Assembly: GCF_002684405.1 (NCBI RefSeq)
Contig: NZ_NYVD01000103.1
Location: forward strand, 1-37,059
Length of the DNA stretch: 37,059 nt
Reading direction: 5' to 3'
From: Parvibaculum sp.
Lineage (GTDB): Bacteria > Pseudomonadota > Alphaproteobacteria > Parvibaculales > Parvibaculaceae
Position numbers and translations under genes: made by a program. The notes beneath the pieces are model-generated. The model was not told the DNA's origin. It made no database searches and saw only the letters and a list, made by a program, of their open reading frames with translations. Of the stretch, positions 15,562-24,119 are shown piece by piece. Position 1 is the first letter of the stretch. Each line of letters begins with the position of its first letter.

Positions 15562-18500
15562 TCATTCTTCCATTTTGCCGAAGCCCTTGCCGTCATCGCG
15601 CAGCCAGACATAGATGGCCGGGATGACGAGGATCGTCAGCGCGGTGGATGAGGCGAGGCCGAAGACCATCGAAATCGCCAGTCCCTGGAAGATCGGGTCG
15701 GTCATGATGAAGGCGGCGCCGATCATGGCCGCGCCCGCGGTAAGCACGATGGGCTTGAAGCGGATCGCACCTGCTTCCAGCAGGGCTTCGCGCAGCACCG
15801 AGCCCGCCGCCTGTCGATGGCGGATGAAATCCACCAGCAGGATCGAGTTTCGCACGATGATGCCTGCCAGTGCGATGAAGCCGATCATCGAGGTTGCGGT
15901 GAAAGCCGCATGGAAGAGCCAGTGGCCAAGCACGATGCCTATCAGCGTCAAAGGCACGGGCACGAGGATGACGAGCGGCAGCTTGAACGAGCCGAACTGG
16001 CCGACCACCAGCAGATAGATGCCGAGGATCGCCACCGCGAAGGCCGCGCCCATATCGCGGAAGGTGATGTAGGTCACTTCCCATTCGCCGTCCCAGAGCA
16101 GGGTGGTGGTGGATTCATCCAGCGGCTGCCCGTGGAACGAGATGGCGGGCGGGTCGTCCTTGCCCCAGTCCATCGCGTCGATCCGGTCCTCCACGGCGAA
16201 CATGCCGTAGATGGGCGCTTCATATTCGCCGGCGACTTCCGCCATGACCATTTCGGCAAAGCGACCATTGTGGCGGAACAGCGGATAGGAGCCGCGCTCG
16301 GTCTTCAGGGTCACGACGTCGCCCAGCTCGACATTCTTGCCGGTGCGTGTGGTGCCGCCCGCGGGCAGCGGCGTGGAGAGGATGCGCTCTCCCATGAACT
16401 GTGCCGCTTTCGGCAATTGCAGCACGATCTCGTAAGGCTTGGCGCCATGGCCGCGCTGCGAGAAACCGATCTGCGTGCCGCCGACGATGGTGGCGATGGT
16501 GTCGTAGACCGCCTGCTGCTCGACGCCGTAAAACTCCAGCTTCTCCTGATCGATGATGAAGCGCAGGCGCGGACCGGGTTCATGGAAGGTCGTGTCGATG
16601 TCGCGCACGAAGGGCACTTCCCGGAAAGCGTTCAGGACCTTTCGGGCGGCATCGCGGCGCGCCTGCTCGGTGGGCCCATAGACCTCGGCGAGCAGCGTTG
16701 CCAGAACGGGCGGTCCGGGCGGCACTTCCACCACGCGGATATAGGTGCCCTTGGGGTGAGGGAGACTTGCCAGCCGCTGACGCACATCGAGTGCGATCTC
16801 ATGGCTTTCGCGTGAGCGCTCGCCCTTGGGCAGCAGATTGACCTGCAAATCGCCCTGTTCGGGTCTGTTGCGCATGTAGTAGTGGCGCACCAGCCCGTTG
16901 AAGTTGAAGGGCGCTGCCGTGCCCGCATAGGCCTGAATGGAGGTGAGTTCCGGCAGGTCCTTCAGCTTGTCGGCGGCGGCATGAAGGAAACGGTCCGTCT
17001 CTTCCAGCGTGGAGCCTTCGGGCAGATCGACGACCACCTGCAGTTCCGACTTGTTGTCGAAGGGCAGGAGTTTCACCGTCACGCTCTTCGTTACGAAGAG
17101 CACACAGACGGCCGCCGTCAGCAGGCCGACAATGATCACGAAGCGTTTGGCCGTTTTCCGCTCGCGCAGCAATGGGCGTGAAATGCGCAGATAAAGTTTT
17201 TCCAACCTGCCGAGGTCGTGATGCGCTTCGACGTCAGCTGCCTCAGGCGCCTCATGCACATGTTCAAAGCGCTTGCCCGCGATCTTCAGCAAGAGCCATG
17301 GTGTGATGATCACCGCCACGAAGAAGGAGAAGATCATCGCCATGGAGGCGTTGGCCGGGATGGGGCTCATATAGGGGCCCATCATGCCGCTGACGAACAT
17401 CATGGGCAGGAGTGCTGCGATGATGGTGAGCGTTGCGATGATGGTCGGATTGCCGACTTCGGCCACGGCTTCGATGGCCGACTGCACCAGCGTCTTCTGG
17501 CCCCGCATCTTCCAGTGGCGGATGATGTTCTCCACCACCACGATGGCGTCGTCCACAAGGATGCCGATGGAAAAGATGAGCGCGAAAAGGCTCACGCGGT
17601 TGATGGTGTAGCCCATCATCCATGATGCGAAGAGCGTGAGCAGGATAGTGGTCGGAATGATGACGAAGACCACCGCGCCCTCGCGCCAGCCGATCGCCAG
17701 CGTGATGAGGATCACGATGGAGACAGTGGCAAGCGCGAGGTGGAAGAGAAGCTCATTGGCCTTTTCCGTCGCCGTCTCGCCATAGTCGCGGGTGACATGC
17801 ACTTCTACATCGCCGGGGATGAGGCGCGTTTGCAGCACGTCCAGCCGCTGCAACAGGTCATGCGCAACGGTCACGGCGTTGGCGCCCTTGCGTTTGGCAA
17901 AGGCGATGGTAACGGCGGGGCGGCTGGTCAGCTCCGTTTTGTCGTTTCCCGTCTCGCTGCTTTCCGTCTTGCCATCCTCTTGGGGCTTGGCCACCGTCAA
18001 TTGCCAGGCGCGGTGATCGCTTTGGCTCGATCCCACCACGATATCGGCGACGTCTTTCACGTAGACGGGGCGTCCGTCGCGCGAAGTGAGCAGGAGATTG
18101 CCGATATCGGGCACACCCTGCAGGCTCTCGCCCGCGGTCACCTGGGTGGTGATGTCGAGCTGGGTAAAGGCGCCCGCATTCATGGTGCGGTTGGCGTTCT
18201 GCACCTTGTCCACGAGCTGGTTGAGCGTGATCCCGTAAAGCGAAAGCCGTTCGGGGTCGGGCTCGATGCGGATCTGGTTGGGGCTGCCGCCGACGATGTA
18301 GGTGAGGCCGACATTGTCGACCTTCATCAGCTCATGCTGCAGCTCGCGGGCAATCTGGTGCAGGCCGTTGTCGGTCCAGCGGTTCGCCGCGTCCGGTTTC
18401 GGCGTCAGGGTCAGCGTCACGATGGCGACGTCATTGATGCCGCGGCCGACGATGAACGGCTCGGGAATGCCCTTGGGAAGCCTGTCGATATTGGCGCGGA

Positions 18501-18849
18501 TCTTTTCATGCACACGCAGCAGCGCCGTATCCTGATCGGTGCCGACGAGGAAACGCGCCGTCACCAGCACATTGTCGTCCTGGGTGGTGGAGTAGGTGTG
18601 CTCCACCCCGTTGATCCCCTTGACGATGTCTTCCAGCGGTTTGGTGATGAGTTCCACCGCGTCGCGGGCGCGATAGCCGTTGGTGGAGACCATGATGTCG
18701 ATCATCGGCACGCTGATCTGCGGCTCCTCCTCGCGCGGCAGCGAGATGAGCGCAACGCTGCCCACCACCAGCGAGGCGATGAGCAGGAGTGGCGTCAGCG
18801 GCGACTGAATGAAAGTGCGTGTCAGCGTCCCGGAGATACCAAGCTTCAT
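15562..18849 (-). CDS. RND-family efflux transporter, inner membrane permease
   Basis: This 1095-residue protein is an AcrB/MexB-type proton-driven pump. It has the usual order: N-terminal membrane helix (about 18-38), large periplasmic loop, helices 2-6, a central cytoplasmic linker, a second periplasmic loop and helices 8-12. The proton relay in helix 4 is seen as SIGILVDDAIVVVENIIRH with the paired Asp. TRDYGETATEKANELL precedes helix 2. It overlaps the adaptor gene by 4 nt (ATGA), so both are made together. No outer membrane channel gene is nearby; one is presumably encoded elsewhere. The sequence resembles the broad alphaproteobacterial subgroup with PREEEPQISVPMIDI near the N-terminus. 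The substrate is unknown. Confidence 0.93.
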   Translation of the reverse strand: MKLGISGTLTRTFIQSPLTPLLLIASLVVGSVALISLPREEEPQISVPMIDIMVSTNGYRARDAVELITKPLEDIVKGINGVEHTYSTTQDDNVLVTARFLVGTDQDTALLRVHEKIRANIDRLPKGIPEPFIVGRGINDVAIVTLTLTPKPDAANRWTDNGLHQIARELQHELMKVDNVGLTYIVGGSPNQIRIEPDPERLSLYGITLNQLVDKVQNANRTMNAGAFTQLDITTQVTAGESLQGVPDIGNLLLTSRDGRPVYVKDVADIVVGSSQSDHRAWQLTVAKPQEDGKTESSETGNDKTELTSRPAVTIAFAKRKGANAVTVAHDLLQRLDVLQTRLIPGDVEVHVTRDYGETATEKANELLFHLALATVSIVILITLAIGWREGAVVFVIIPTTILLTLFASWMMGYTINRVSLFALIFSIGILVDDAIVVVENIIRHWKMRGQKTLVQSAIEAVAEVGNPTIIATLTIIAALLPMMFVSGMMGPYMSPIPANASMAMIFSFFVAVIITPWLLLKIAGKRFEHVHEAPEAADVEAHHDLGRLEKLYLRISRPLLRERKTAKRFVIIVGLLTAAVCVLFVTKSVTVKLLPFDNKSELQVVVDLPEGSTLEETDRFLHAAADKLKDLPELTSIQAYAGTAAPFNFNGLVRHYYMRNRPEQGDLQVNLLPKGERSRESHEIALDVRQRLASLPHPKGTYIRVVEVPPGPPVLATLLAEVYGPTEQARRDAARKVLNAFREVPFVRDIDTTFHEPGPRLRFIIDQEKLEFYGVEQQAVYDTIATIVGGTQIGFSQRGHGAKPYEIVLQLPKAAQFMGERILSTPLPAGGTTRTGKNVELGDVVTLKTERGSYPLFRHNGRFAEMVMAEVAGEYEAPIYGMFAVEDRIDAMDWGKDDPPAISFHGQPLDESTTTLLWDGEWEVTYITFRDMGAAFAVAILGIYLLVVGQFGSFKLPLVILVPVPLTLIGIVLGHWLFHAAFTATSMIGFIALAGIIVRNSILLVDFIRHRQAAGSVLREALLEAGAIRFKPIVLTAGAAMIGAAFIMTDPIFQGLAISMVFGLASSTALTILVIPAIYVWLRDDGKGFGKMEE

Positions 18850-19949
18850 GAGCGCTCACCCGTCTCGTCATTAGCGGCGGAGAGCTGCGGCATCGTCACC
18901 TTGTCCCCGGCCTTCAGCCCGGCAAGGATTTCGATTTCCTTTTCGCCCGTTGCGCCGGTGGGGGCGGTGCCCGCGGGCTCGCCGACCTGCACCACGACTT
19001 CCGTACCGTCGGCCAGCGTGACATAGCTGACGCCGAAGCGGCGATAGACGAAACGCTCGGGCAGGATGAGCGCCTGACGCCTGCCGGTGGCGACCCAGAC
19101 GCGGGTGCGTTCGCCGACGAAATAGTCACCAAGGTCTTTGACCGAGACGTCTGCGATCACGCGGCCATCCCGGATTTCAGGATAGACGAGTGTCACCTGG
19201 CCCTCGCGCACCTCTTTGCCCGGATCGGGGTCCATGCCGCGCGTGCCGACAAGGATGGTGTCGCCCGCCTTCAGGAAGCGCGCATGACGCTCGGGGAGTT
19301 GCAGGCGGAGAATGTAGTCGTCGACGGCGAGCGTGGCGACGGTTTCGCCAGCCATCACGACGCTGCCGCCTTGCAGCGGCACGGTCAGGATGCGGCCATC
19401 GCCGGGTGCGAGTACGGCGCCTTCCTCGCTTTGCTGATTCACGACTTCACGGTCGGAGCGGGCGGCCTCCAGATTGCGTTCGGCAACCCGCAGCGCGGTC
19501 CGTGCGTTGTCGAGATAGGCCTGCGCCACCGTGCCGGACTTGCGCAGCTTCGCGGCGCGCTGATAGTCGAGCTGCGCCTTGGTGAGTTCTGCCTTGCGTG
19601 CCTCCACGCGCTGCTCCAGCCCCTGCATCTGAAGGGCGAGCTTCTCATCCGTGACCAGAGCGATTTCATCGCCGGCCTTGACGAGGTCGCCTTCGCGCAC
19701 GCTCAGGGATGCGATGGTGCCGGCGATCCGGGTCCGCGCCACCAGGTCGTGCTTGGGTTCCACCGTGGCGACGACCGCCTTGCGGTCGTCCAGCGTCACC
19801 TGGCGCACAATAGCCGTGTCCGCCGCGGCCGTATCCGATGCCGCATCCGCCGGGTTGGCGGGCAGGGCGGCTGCCGAGACGAGGGCAAGTGCGAACGCGG
19901 TCAGCATCAGGCCGAGGCGGGCGGGCCTGCGATGAGGGCGATTGGTCAT
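18846..19949 (-). CDS. RND efflux periplasmic adaptor (membrane fusion protein)
   Basis: The 367-residue protein links the RND pump to an outer membrane channel. It begins with a signal peptide (LGLMLTAFALALVSAAALPA, cleavage about residue 35). Then come a lipoyl-like half (IAGTIASLSVREGDLVKAGDEIALV), an alpha-helical hairpin (about 110-175: LQMQGLEQRVEARKAELTKAQ, TALRVAERNLEAARSD), and the second lipoyl half (LAPGDGRILTVPLQGGSVV). Beta-barrel and membrane-proximal domains follow. It is the first gene of the two-gene operon. The upstream region (19950-20121) has an AT-rich stretch with GTAAT-N6-ATTAC at 19992-20007, a possible operator, but no regulator gene is adjacent. Confidence 0.92.
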   Translation of the reverse strand: MTNRPHRRPARLGLMLTAFALALVSAAALPANPADAASDTAAADTAIVRQVTLDDRKAVVATVEPKHDLVARTRIAGTIASLSVREGDLVKAGDEIALVTDEKLALQMQGLEQRVEARKAELTKAQLDYQRAAKLRKSGTVAQAYLDNARTALRVAERNLEAARSDREVVNQQSEEGAVLAPGDGRILTVPLQGGSVVMAGETVATLAVDDYILRLQLPERHARFLKAGDTILVGTRGMDPDPGKEVREGQVTLVYPEIRDGRVIADVSVKDLGDYFVGERTRVWVATGRRQALILPERFVYRRFGVSYVTLADGTEVVVQVGEPAGTAPTGATGEKEIEILAGLKAGDKVTMPQLSAANDETGERS

Positions 19950-20121
19950 GCGGTTTTCTCCCTGGGCGAATATCAGTTGACCAATATATAAGTAATAACT
20001 AAATTACAAGAGCCAGCCGCGAGTTCGGCGACGCGAAAGGCGACATTAATGACGTAGCTCAATGTCGCGTGTTTAGCGCTGGCATAGATCAAAAACAGCC
20101 GCTCAAACGGAGGGTTTGGAT

Positions 20122-20325
20122 ATGTCGCTCGATCGTGCTGTGATGGCCTTTGCCGGATTTATGGTTCTGCTCAGCCTCGCGCTGGCGCATTTCCACAGCG
20201 AATACTGGCTGCTTCTGACTGTCTTTGTCGGCCTCAATCTCATTCAAGCCTCTTTCACGGGGTTCTGTCCCGCCGCGCTGGTGCTGAAGCGGCTTGGGGT
20301 GCGTCCGGGCGTTGCCTTCTCCTGA
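20122..20325 (+). CDS. DUF2892 (YgaP transmembrane-like) small membrane protein
   Basis: The 67-residue product consists of two hydrophobic segments (about 7-22 and 29-45) and the family pattern LDRAVMAFAG, YWLLLTVFVGLNLIQASFTGFCPAA and a short tail. In DUF2892 proteins the FTGFCP segment holds a conserved Cys; the domain is often fused or adjacent to sulfur-transfer proteins such as rhodaneses. I chose ATG 20122 because GGAGG ends 8 nt before it; TTG 20116 is too close. It sits 105 nt before the sulfide:quinone oxidoreductase gene, so a role in sulfide or persulfide handling is likely, though a terminator lies between them. Confidence 0.88.
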   Translation: MSLDRAVMAFAGFMVLLSLALAHFHSEYWLLLTVFVGLNLIQASFTGFCPAALVLKRLGVRPGVAFS

Positions 20326-20335
20326 CGTCCGGCGA

Positions 20336-20375
20336 GGCGGCGGCGTCTCCCCCCTCGGACGCTGCCGCCTTTCTT
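20336..20375 (+). terminator. Terminator after the DUF2892 gene
   Basis: GGCGGCGGCGTC (20336-20347) pairs with GACGCTGCCGCC (20358-20369) with one G-T pair and a 10-nt loop, followed by TTTCTT. It lies between the DUF2892 and sqr genes, so sqr either has its own promoter in 20376-20430 or is read at a reduced level. Confidence 0.75.
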
Positions 20376-20430
20376 ATTCGTTCGATGAATTAACGAGCGG
20401 CGCTCAGCCGCCATTGCGGAGGAAATTTTC

Positions 20431-21717
20431 ATGAGCCGGATCGTGGTACTCGGCGGCGGCATTGGCGGTATCGCCATGGCCTATGAGTTACGCAGCGTTG
20501 TCGGTCGCAAGGCCGATATTACAGTCGTTTCCAATACCGAATGGTTCCATTTCGTGCCGTCCAATCCATGGGTGTCGGTGGGCTGGCGCGAGGCGAAGGA
20601 CATCAAGGTCCATCTGCCGGAAACGCTCGGCAAATATGGCATCAAGTTCAATGCCGCCGGCGCGACCAGGGTCGTCGCGTCTGAAAACAAGCTCGTCCTC
20701 GGCGACGGCAGCGACCTTGAGTATGACTATCTGGTGATCGCGACCGGTCCCGACCTTGCTTTCGACGAGATCGAAGGGCTCGGTCCCCAGGGGCATTCTT
20801 CGTCCATCTGCCATGTCGACCATGCGGAAGAGATGAACGAGAAATGGGACGCCTTTTGCGAGGATCCCGGCCCGATGGTGGTGGGTTCGGTGCAGGGCGC
20901 ATCCTGTTTCGGTCCGGCCTATGAATTCGCGCTGATCGCCAATGCGGATCTGCGCAAGCGGAAGATCCGCGACAAGGTACCGCTGACTTTCGTCACCTCC
21001 GAGCCCTATATCGGGCATCTCGGTCTGGGTGGCGTCGGCGACACGAAATCGCAGCTGGAATCCCTGATGCGCGACCGCGACATCAAATGGATCACCAATG
21101 CGAAGGTGGAGCGCGTCACGCCGGAGGCCGTGGAAGTCGTCGAGGTCAATGACGACGGCACGGAGAAGAAGCGTCACACGCTGCCGAGCAAGCTCAACAT
21201 GTTCATTCCCGGCTTCCGCGGCGTGAACTGCATGATGGACGAGACGGGCAAGGGCATCGAAGGCCTGTGCAATCCGCGCGGTTTCGTGCTGGTGGACGAG
21301 TATCAGCGCAATCCGACCTTCAAGAACGTCTATGCGGTGGGCGTGTGCGTCGCCATTCCGCCGGTCGAGCAGACGCCGGTACCGGTAGGCGTGCCCAAGA
21401 CGGGCTACATGATCGAGTCCATGGTGGCCGCCGTAGGGCGTAACATCCAGCACCAGATCGAAGGTCGCGAGCCGACCGACCGGCCGACGCTCAATGCCGT
21501 CTGCCTGGCCGATTTCGGCGATAGCGGCGTGGCCTTCGTGGCGTTGCCGCAAATCCCGCCGCGTAACGTCAACTGGTCGGGCGAAGGCTATTGGGTGCAT
21601 CTCGCCAAGGTCGGTTTCGAGAAATATTTCCTGCACAAGGTGCGTTCGGGCTCCGGCGAGCCGGGCTATGAGCGCGTCGTGCTGAAGGCGCTGGGTATCG
21701 AACGGCTGAAGAGCTGA
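20431..21717 (+). CDS. sqr: Sulfide:quinone oxidoreductase
   Basis: SQR oxidises sulfide to sulfane sulfur at the membrane and passes electrons to quinone. The 428-residue flavoprotein opens with the FAD-binding VVLGGGIGGIAMAYEL and has LVIATGPDLAFD as the second flavin motif. Three cysteines lie at positions typical of characterised SQRs: Cys127 (SSICHVDHA), Cys159 (GSVQGASCFGPAYEF) and Cys358 (NAVCLADFG). Other family segments are VPKTGYMIESM and FHFVPSNPWVSVG. ATG 20431 has GGAGG upstream. The neighbour DUF2892 fits sulfide metabolism. A detoxification role is more likely than sulfur-based growth, as no sox or other oxidation genes are here. Confidence 0.88.
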   Translation: MSRIVVLGGGIGGIAMAYELRSVVGRKADITVVSNTEWFHFVPSNPWVSVGWREAKDIKVHLPETLGKYGIKFNAAGATRVVASENKLVLGDGSDLEYDYLVIATGPDLAFDEIEGLGPQGHSSSICHVDHAEEMNEKWDAFCEDPGPMVVGSVQGASCFGPAYEFALIANADLRKRKIRDKVPLTFVTSEPYIGHLGLGGVGDTKSQLESLMRDRDIKWITNAKVERVTPEAVEVVEVNDDGTEKKRHTLPSKLNMFIPGFRGVNCMMDETGKGIEGLCNPRGFVLVDEYQRNPTFKNVYAVGVCVAIPPVEQTPVPVGVPKTGYMIESMVAAVGRNIQHQIEGREPTDRPTLNAVCLADFGDSGVAFVALPQIPPRNVNWSGEGYWVHLAKVGFEKYFLHKVRSGSGEPGYERVVLKALGIERLKS

Positions 21718-21720
21718 CGC

Positions 21721-22302
21721 TCAGTTTCGCTGGCTGAGGCGCGCGACACAGGCGGCGAGCGTGTCGCGGGCGCGCGCCCGGTTGGCCGGGGTGAAATTGA
21801 CGGCGGCCTGAAGGCCGAGTCCGTCCGCGATGCCGGAAAGGATGTCGGCTTCGCGGGCAGCGTCCGTCCCGGGCGCCAGTGCCTCGATCAGCGGAACGAG
21901 CGATTTGCGCCAGAGTTGATGGCTTCGGTCGTTTTCGGCCGCAAGCTCCGGGTTGCTCGCCGCCGCGCTCCAGAAGGCGATCCAGACCTTCCATTCCCTG
22001 AGACGCTTCGCGTCGAGCGGCAGCGTCTCTTCCAGATGGAGCAGCAGTTTTTCGGCGGGGGGCAGGGTGCTCTTTGCCGCCTCTGCCATGCGTTCCCCGG
22101 CGGCATCGTAGACGGCTCTCAATGCCGCCAGCACCAGCTCTTCCCGGTTCTCGAAATAATGGGTGATGCGGCCCGTGGTGCAGCCGGCCGCCGCTGCCAC
22201 CTTGCGCATGGTGAGCGCTTCCAGCCCCTCATCGGCGATGACCTGCCAGCTCGCTTCCACGAGTTCCCGGCGGCGCAGATCGTGATCTATCAGCTTCGGC
22301 AT
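21721..22302 (-). CDS. TetR-family regulator, BetI-like
   Basis: The 193-residue product has the TetR helix-turn-helix at residues 8-55: LRRRELVEASWQVIADEGLEALTMRKVAAAAG, then CTTGRITHYFENREELVLAAL. A ligand domain resembling the BetI C-terminal domain follows (REWKVWIAFWSAAASNPELA). It is convergent with sqr (stop codons 3 nt apart) and divergent from the hydroxylase at 22403. The 100-nt divergent region holds two copies of a 19-nt palindromic element, which are the likely binding sites. The probable role is repression of the hydroxylase gene and of its own gene. The ligand is unknown. Confidence 0.92.
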   Translation of the reverse strand: MPKLIDHDLRRRELVEASWQVIADEGLEALTMRKVAAAAGCTTGRITHYFENREELVLAALRAVYDAAGERMAEAAKSTLPPAEKLLLHLEETLPLDAKRLREWKVWIAFWSAAASNPELAAENDRSHQLWRKSLVPLIEALAPGTDAAREADILSGIADGLGLQAAVNFTPANRARARDTLAACVARLSQRN

Positions 22303-22335
22303 GGCGGCAGGTTAGGGCTTCCTCCTCTTACGCAC

Positions 22336-22383
22336 AACAAATGTTTTGCAAAAAGAGTTCGCGTAACATATGTTTTGCAAAAC
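22336..22383. promoter_or_regulatory. Duplicated TetR operators over the hydroxylase promoter
   Basis: Two direct copies, AACAAATGTTTTGCAAAAA (22336-22354) and AACATATGTTTTGCAAAAC (22365-22383), start 29 nt apart. Each contains the palindrome TTTTGCAAAA; the second also contains AACATATGTT. A plausible plus-strand promoter uses TTGCAA (22346-22351) as -35 in copy 1 and TATGTT (22369-22374) as -10 in copy 2, spacing 17 nt. Binding at both would block it. Confidence 0.8.
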
Positions 22384-22402
22384 AGGGATATGGAGGATCG
22401 TC

Positions 22403-23320
22403 ATGCTGGAATTTCTGCAAGGACTGCTGGCAATCAGGGATGTGGACCAGCTCGGTTTTCTGCTGGCCTTTCTGGGCGCGGAGCTGCTTTTGACGCTGAT
22501 AATGGGGCGGCCCTACTACAATGCCAGGGACAGTCTCTGCTCCGTGACGATGGGGTTGGCCTATGCGGCCAGCATCGCGCTGTCGGCGGGGATCATGCTG
22601 GCGATGCTGTTCTGGGTGCAGCAATTCGCCTTCGTCCAGATGGACTGGACGTCGAGCGCCGGGCTCATTCTGGCCGCTTATGTAATTGTCGATTTTCTGT
22701 TTTACGCCTATCACCGCGTCATTCATGAGGTGCGGTTGGGTTGGGCGGCGCATGTAAACCATCACTCCAGTCAGCATTTCAATGGCGGCACGGCACTCAG
22801 GAGTTCCTTCGTGGAAGCCTGGATAGAACCGTTCTTTCTGATCCCGGCGGTGCTCATCGGCATTCATCCGGTGATGGCGGTGGCGCTCGTCTCGCTCAAC
22901 CATCTCTATCAGTACTGGATCCACACCCGCTTCATCGGCAAGCTCGGGCCGCTGGAATGGGTGTTCAACACGCCGTCGCATCATCGCGTGCATCATGCGA
23001 GCAATATCCAGTATTGCGATCGGAACTACGCGGGCACCCTCATCATCTGGGACAGGCTGTTCGGCACGTTCGAGCGCGAAGAAGAGGAGCCGGTCTTCGG
23101 CATCCGCCATCAGCTCGATACCTGGAATCCGATCAAGGCAACCTTTCACGAGTGGATCGCCATAGGCCGCGATCTTCTGCGTGCACGGTCTCTGCGCGAG
23201 GTCGGCGGCTATCTGTTCCAGCCGCCGGGCTGGTCTCCGGATGGTGCCGGGGAGACGACCCGGGTCATGCAGGAACGCTACAAGGCCGAAATGGCCACAA
23301 GTGAACGGGAAGCGGCCTAG
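22403..23320 (+). CDS. Sterol desaturase / fatty acid hydroxylase family membrane protein (copy 2)
   Basis: This 305-residue membrane di-iron enzyme is a paralogue of the gene at 9615-10568. The three histidine clusters are YHRVIHE, HVNHHSSQH and HHRVHH, and the shared block NYAGTLIIWDRLFGTF is followed by a tail with PPGWSPDG. Hydrophobic segments lie at about 16-35, 47-72, 84-102 and 140-165. I chose ATG 22403 because GGAGG ends 6 nt before it. An upstream in-frame ATG at 22370 lies inside the operator. The TetR gene diverges from it and a polytopic membrane protein gene follows after 59 nt. The substrate is probably a lipid or hydrophobic compound; it is not identifiable here. Confidence 0.88.
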   Translation: MLEFLQGLLAIRDVDQLGFLLAFLGAELLLTLIMGRPYYNARDSLCSVTMGLAYAASIALSAGIMLAMLFWVQQFAFVQMDWTSSAGLILAAYVIVDFLFYAYHRVIHEVRLGWAAHVNHHSSQHFNGGTALRSSFVEAWIEPFFLIPAVLIGIHPVMAVALVSLNHLYQYWIHTRFIGKLGPLEWVFNTPSHHRVHHASNIQYCDRNYAGTLIIWDRLFGTFEREEEEPVFGIRHQLDTWNPIKATFHEWIAIGRDLLRARSLREVGGYLFQPPGWSPDGAGETTRVMQERYKAEMATSEREAA

Positions 23321-23379
23321 CCCTACGCTGGCTGAAAAGTTGCTTCGTTCGGGGTGGATGCCCTTCGAATGGAAGCAGA

Positions 23380-24114
23380 ATGTCCCAGACCGGTACATAT
23401 GACGGCAGTTTTTCCCGGGCCCGCGGCTTTTCCGAGGCTCTCGGCCCGGGTTTCGATTTGCGCCTCCTGCGCAAAGGGCTCGTTGCCGCTTCCGCAACCG
23501 TCATTCTGCTCGGCATTTTCCGGGAATGGTTCGTTGCCCATTACGGCGTCGAGACCGTGTTTCAGGATATGCGGCATATCGCGCTCGACGCGGAGATGTG
23601 TCTCGGGGCCTGGTACAGTGCGACATTGATGGTTCTTGCCGCCGGATTGATGTCCGTCATCGCCAGGCTGAAGGCGCGTAGTGGGCGCGGCATGGTGGGA
23701 TATTGGGTTGTGCTCGCCATCGTCTTTATCGGGCTTTCGCTCGATGAGGAGACGAGCGTCCATGAGCTCGCGATAGAACCGCTGCGCAACCAGTTTCATC
23801 TGACGGGCGTGTTCTATTTCGCCTGGGTTGTGCCGGGATTGATTCTGGTCTCTCTCTTCGCGCTGGTTTATGCGCGCTTCCTTCGAGCCTTGCCCCGTCC
23901 CTTTGGTCTTATGTTTTTCGTCTGCGGCGGTGTTTATGTGGCCGGCGCATTGGGGATGGAGATGGTTGCCGGGGTCATAGGGGAGCATGGCATCCGCTAT
24001 GTCGTCTGCTTCATCATCGAAGAGGGCCTCGAGATTGCGGGCATGACGATGTTCGTGCTGACCCTGCTGTCCTATCTCCGACATCATTTCGACGGGCTGG
24101 CGGTGCGCTTCTAG
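23380..24114 (+). CDS. Polytopic membrane protein with conserved-looking acidic and His residues, unknown
   Basis: I do not recognise a named family. The 244-residue product has about six hydrophobic segments: near 31-50, 74-96, 106-122, 142-163, 173-196 and 218-236. Acidic and His residues sit at or inside the membrane segments: GLSLDEETSVHE, GALGMEMVAG and IIEEGLEIAGM. Such buried E/H clusters can bind metal or take part in catalysis, but this is inference. GGAAG precedes ATG 23380. It follows the hydroxylase with a 59-nt gap and no visible terminator, so it is probably in the same TetR-controlled operon. Confidence 0.75.
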   Translation: MSQTGTYDGSFSRARGFSEALGPGFDLRLLRKGLVAASATVILLGIFREWFVAHYGVETVFQDMRHIALDAEMCLGAWYSATLMVLAAGLMSVIARLKARSGRGMVGYWVVLAIVFIGLSLDEETSVHELAIEPLRNQFHLTGVFYFAWVVPGLILVSLFALVYARFLRALPRPFGLMFFVCGGVYVAGALGMEMVAGVIGEHGIRYVVCFIIEEGLEIAGMTMFVLTLLSYLRHHFDGLAVRF

Positions 24115-24119
24115 CCCGT

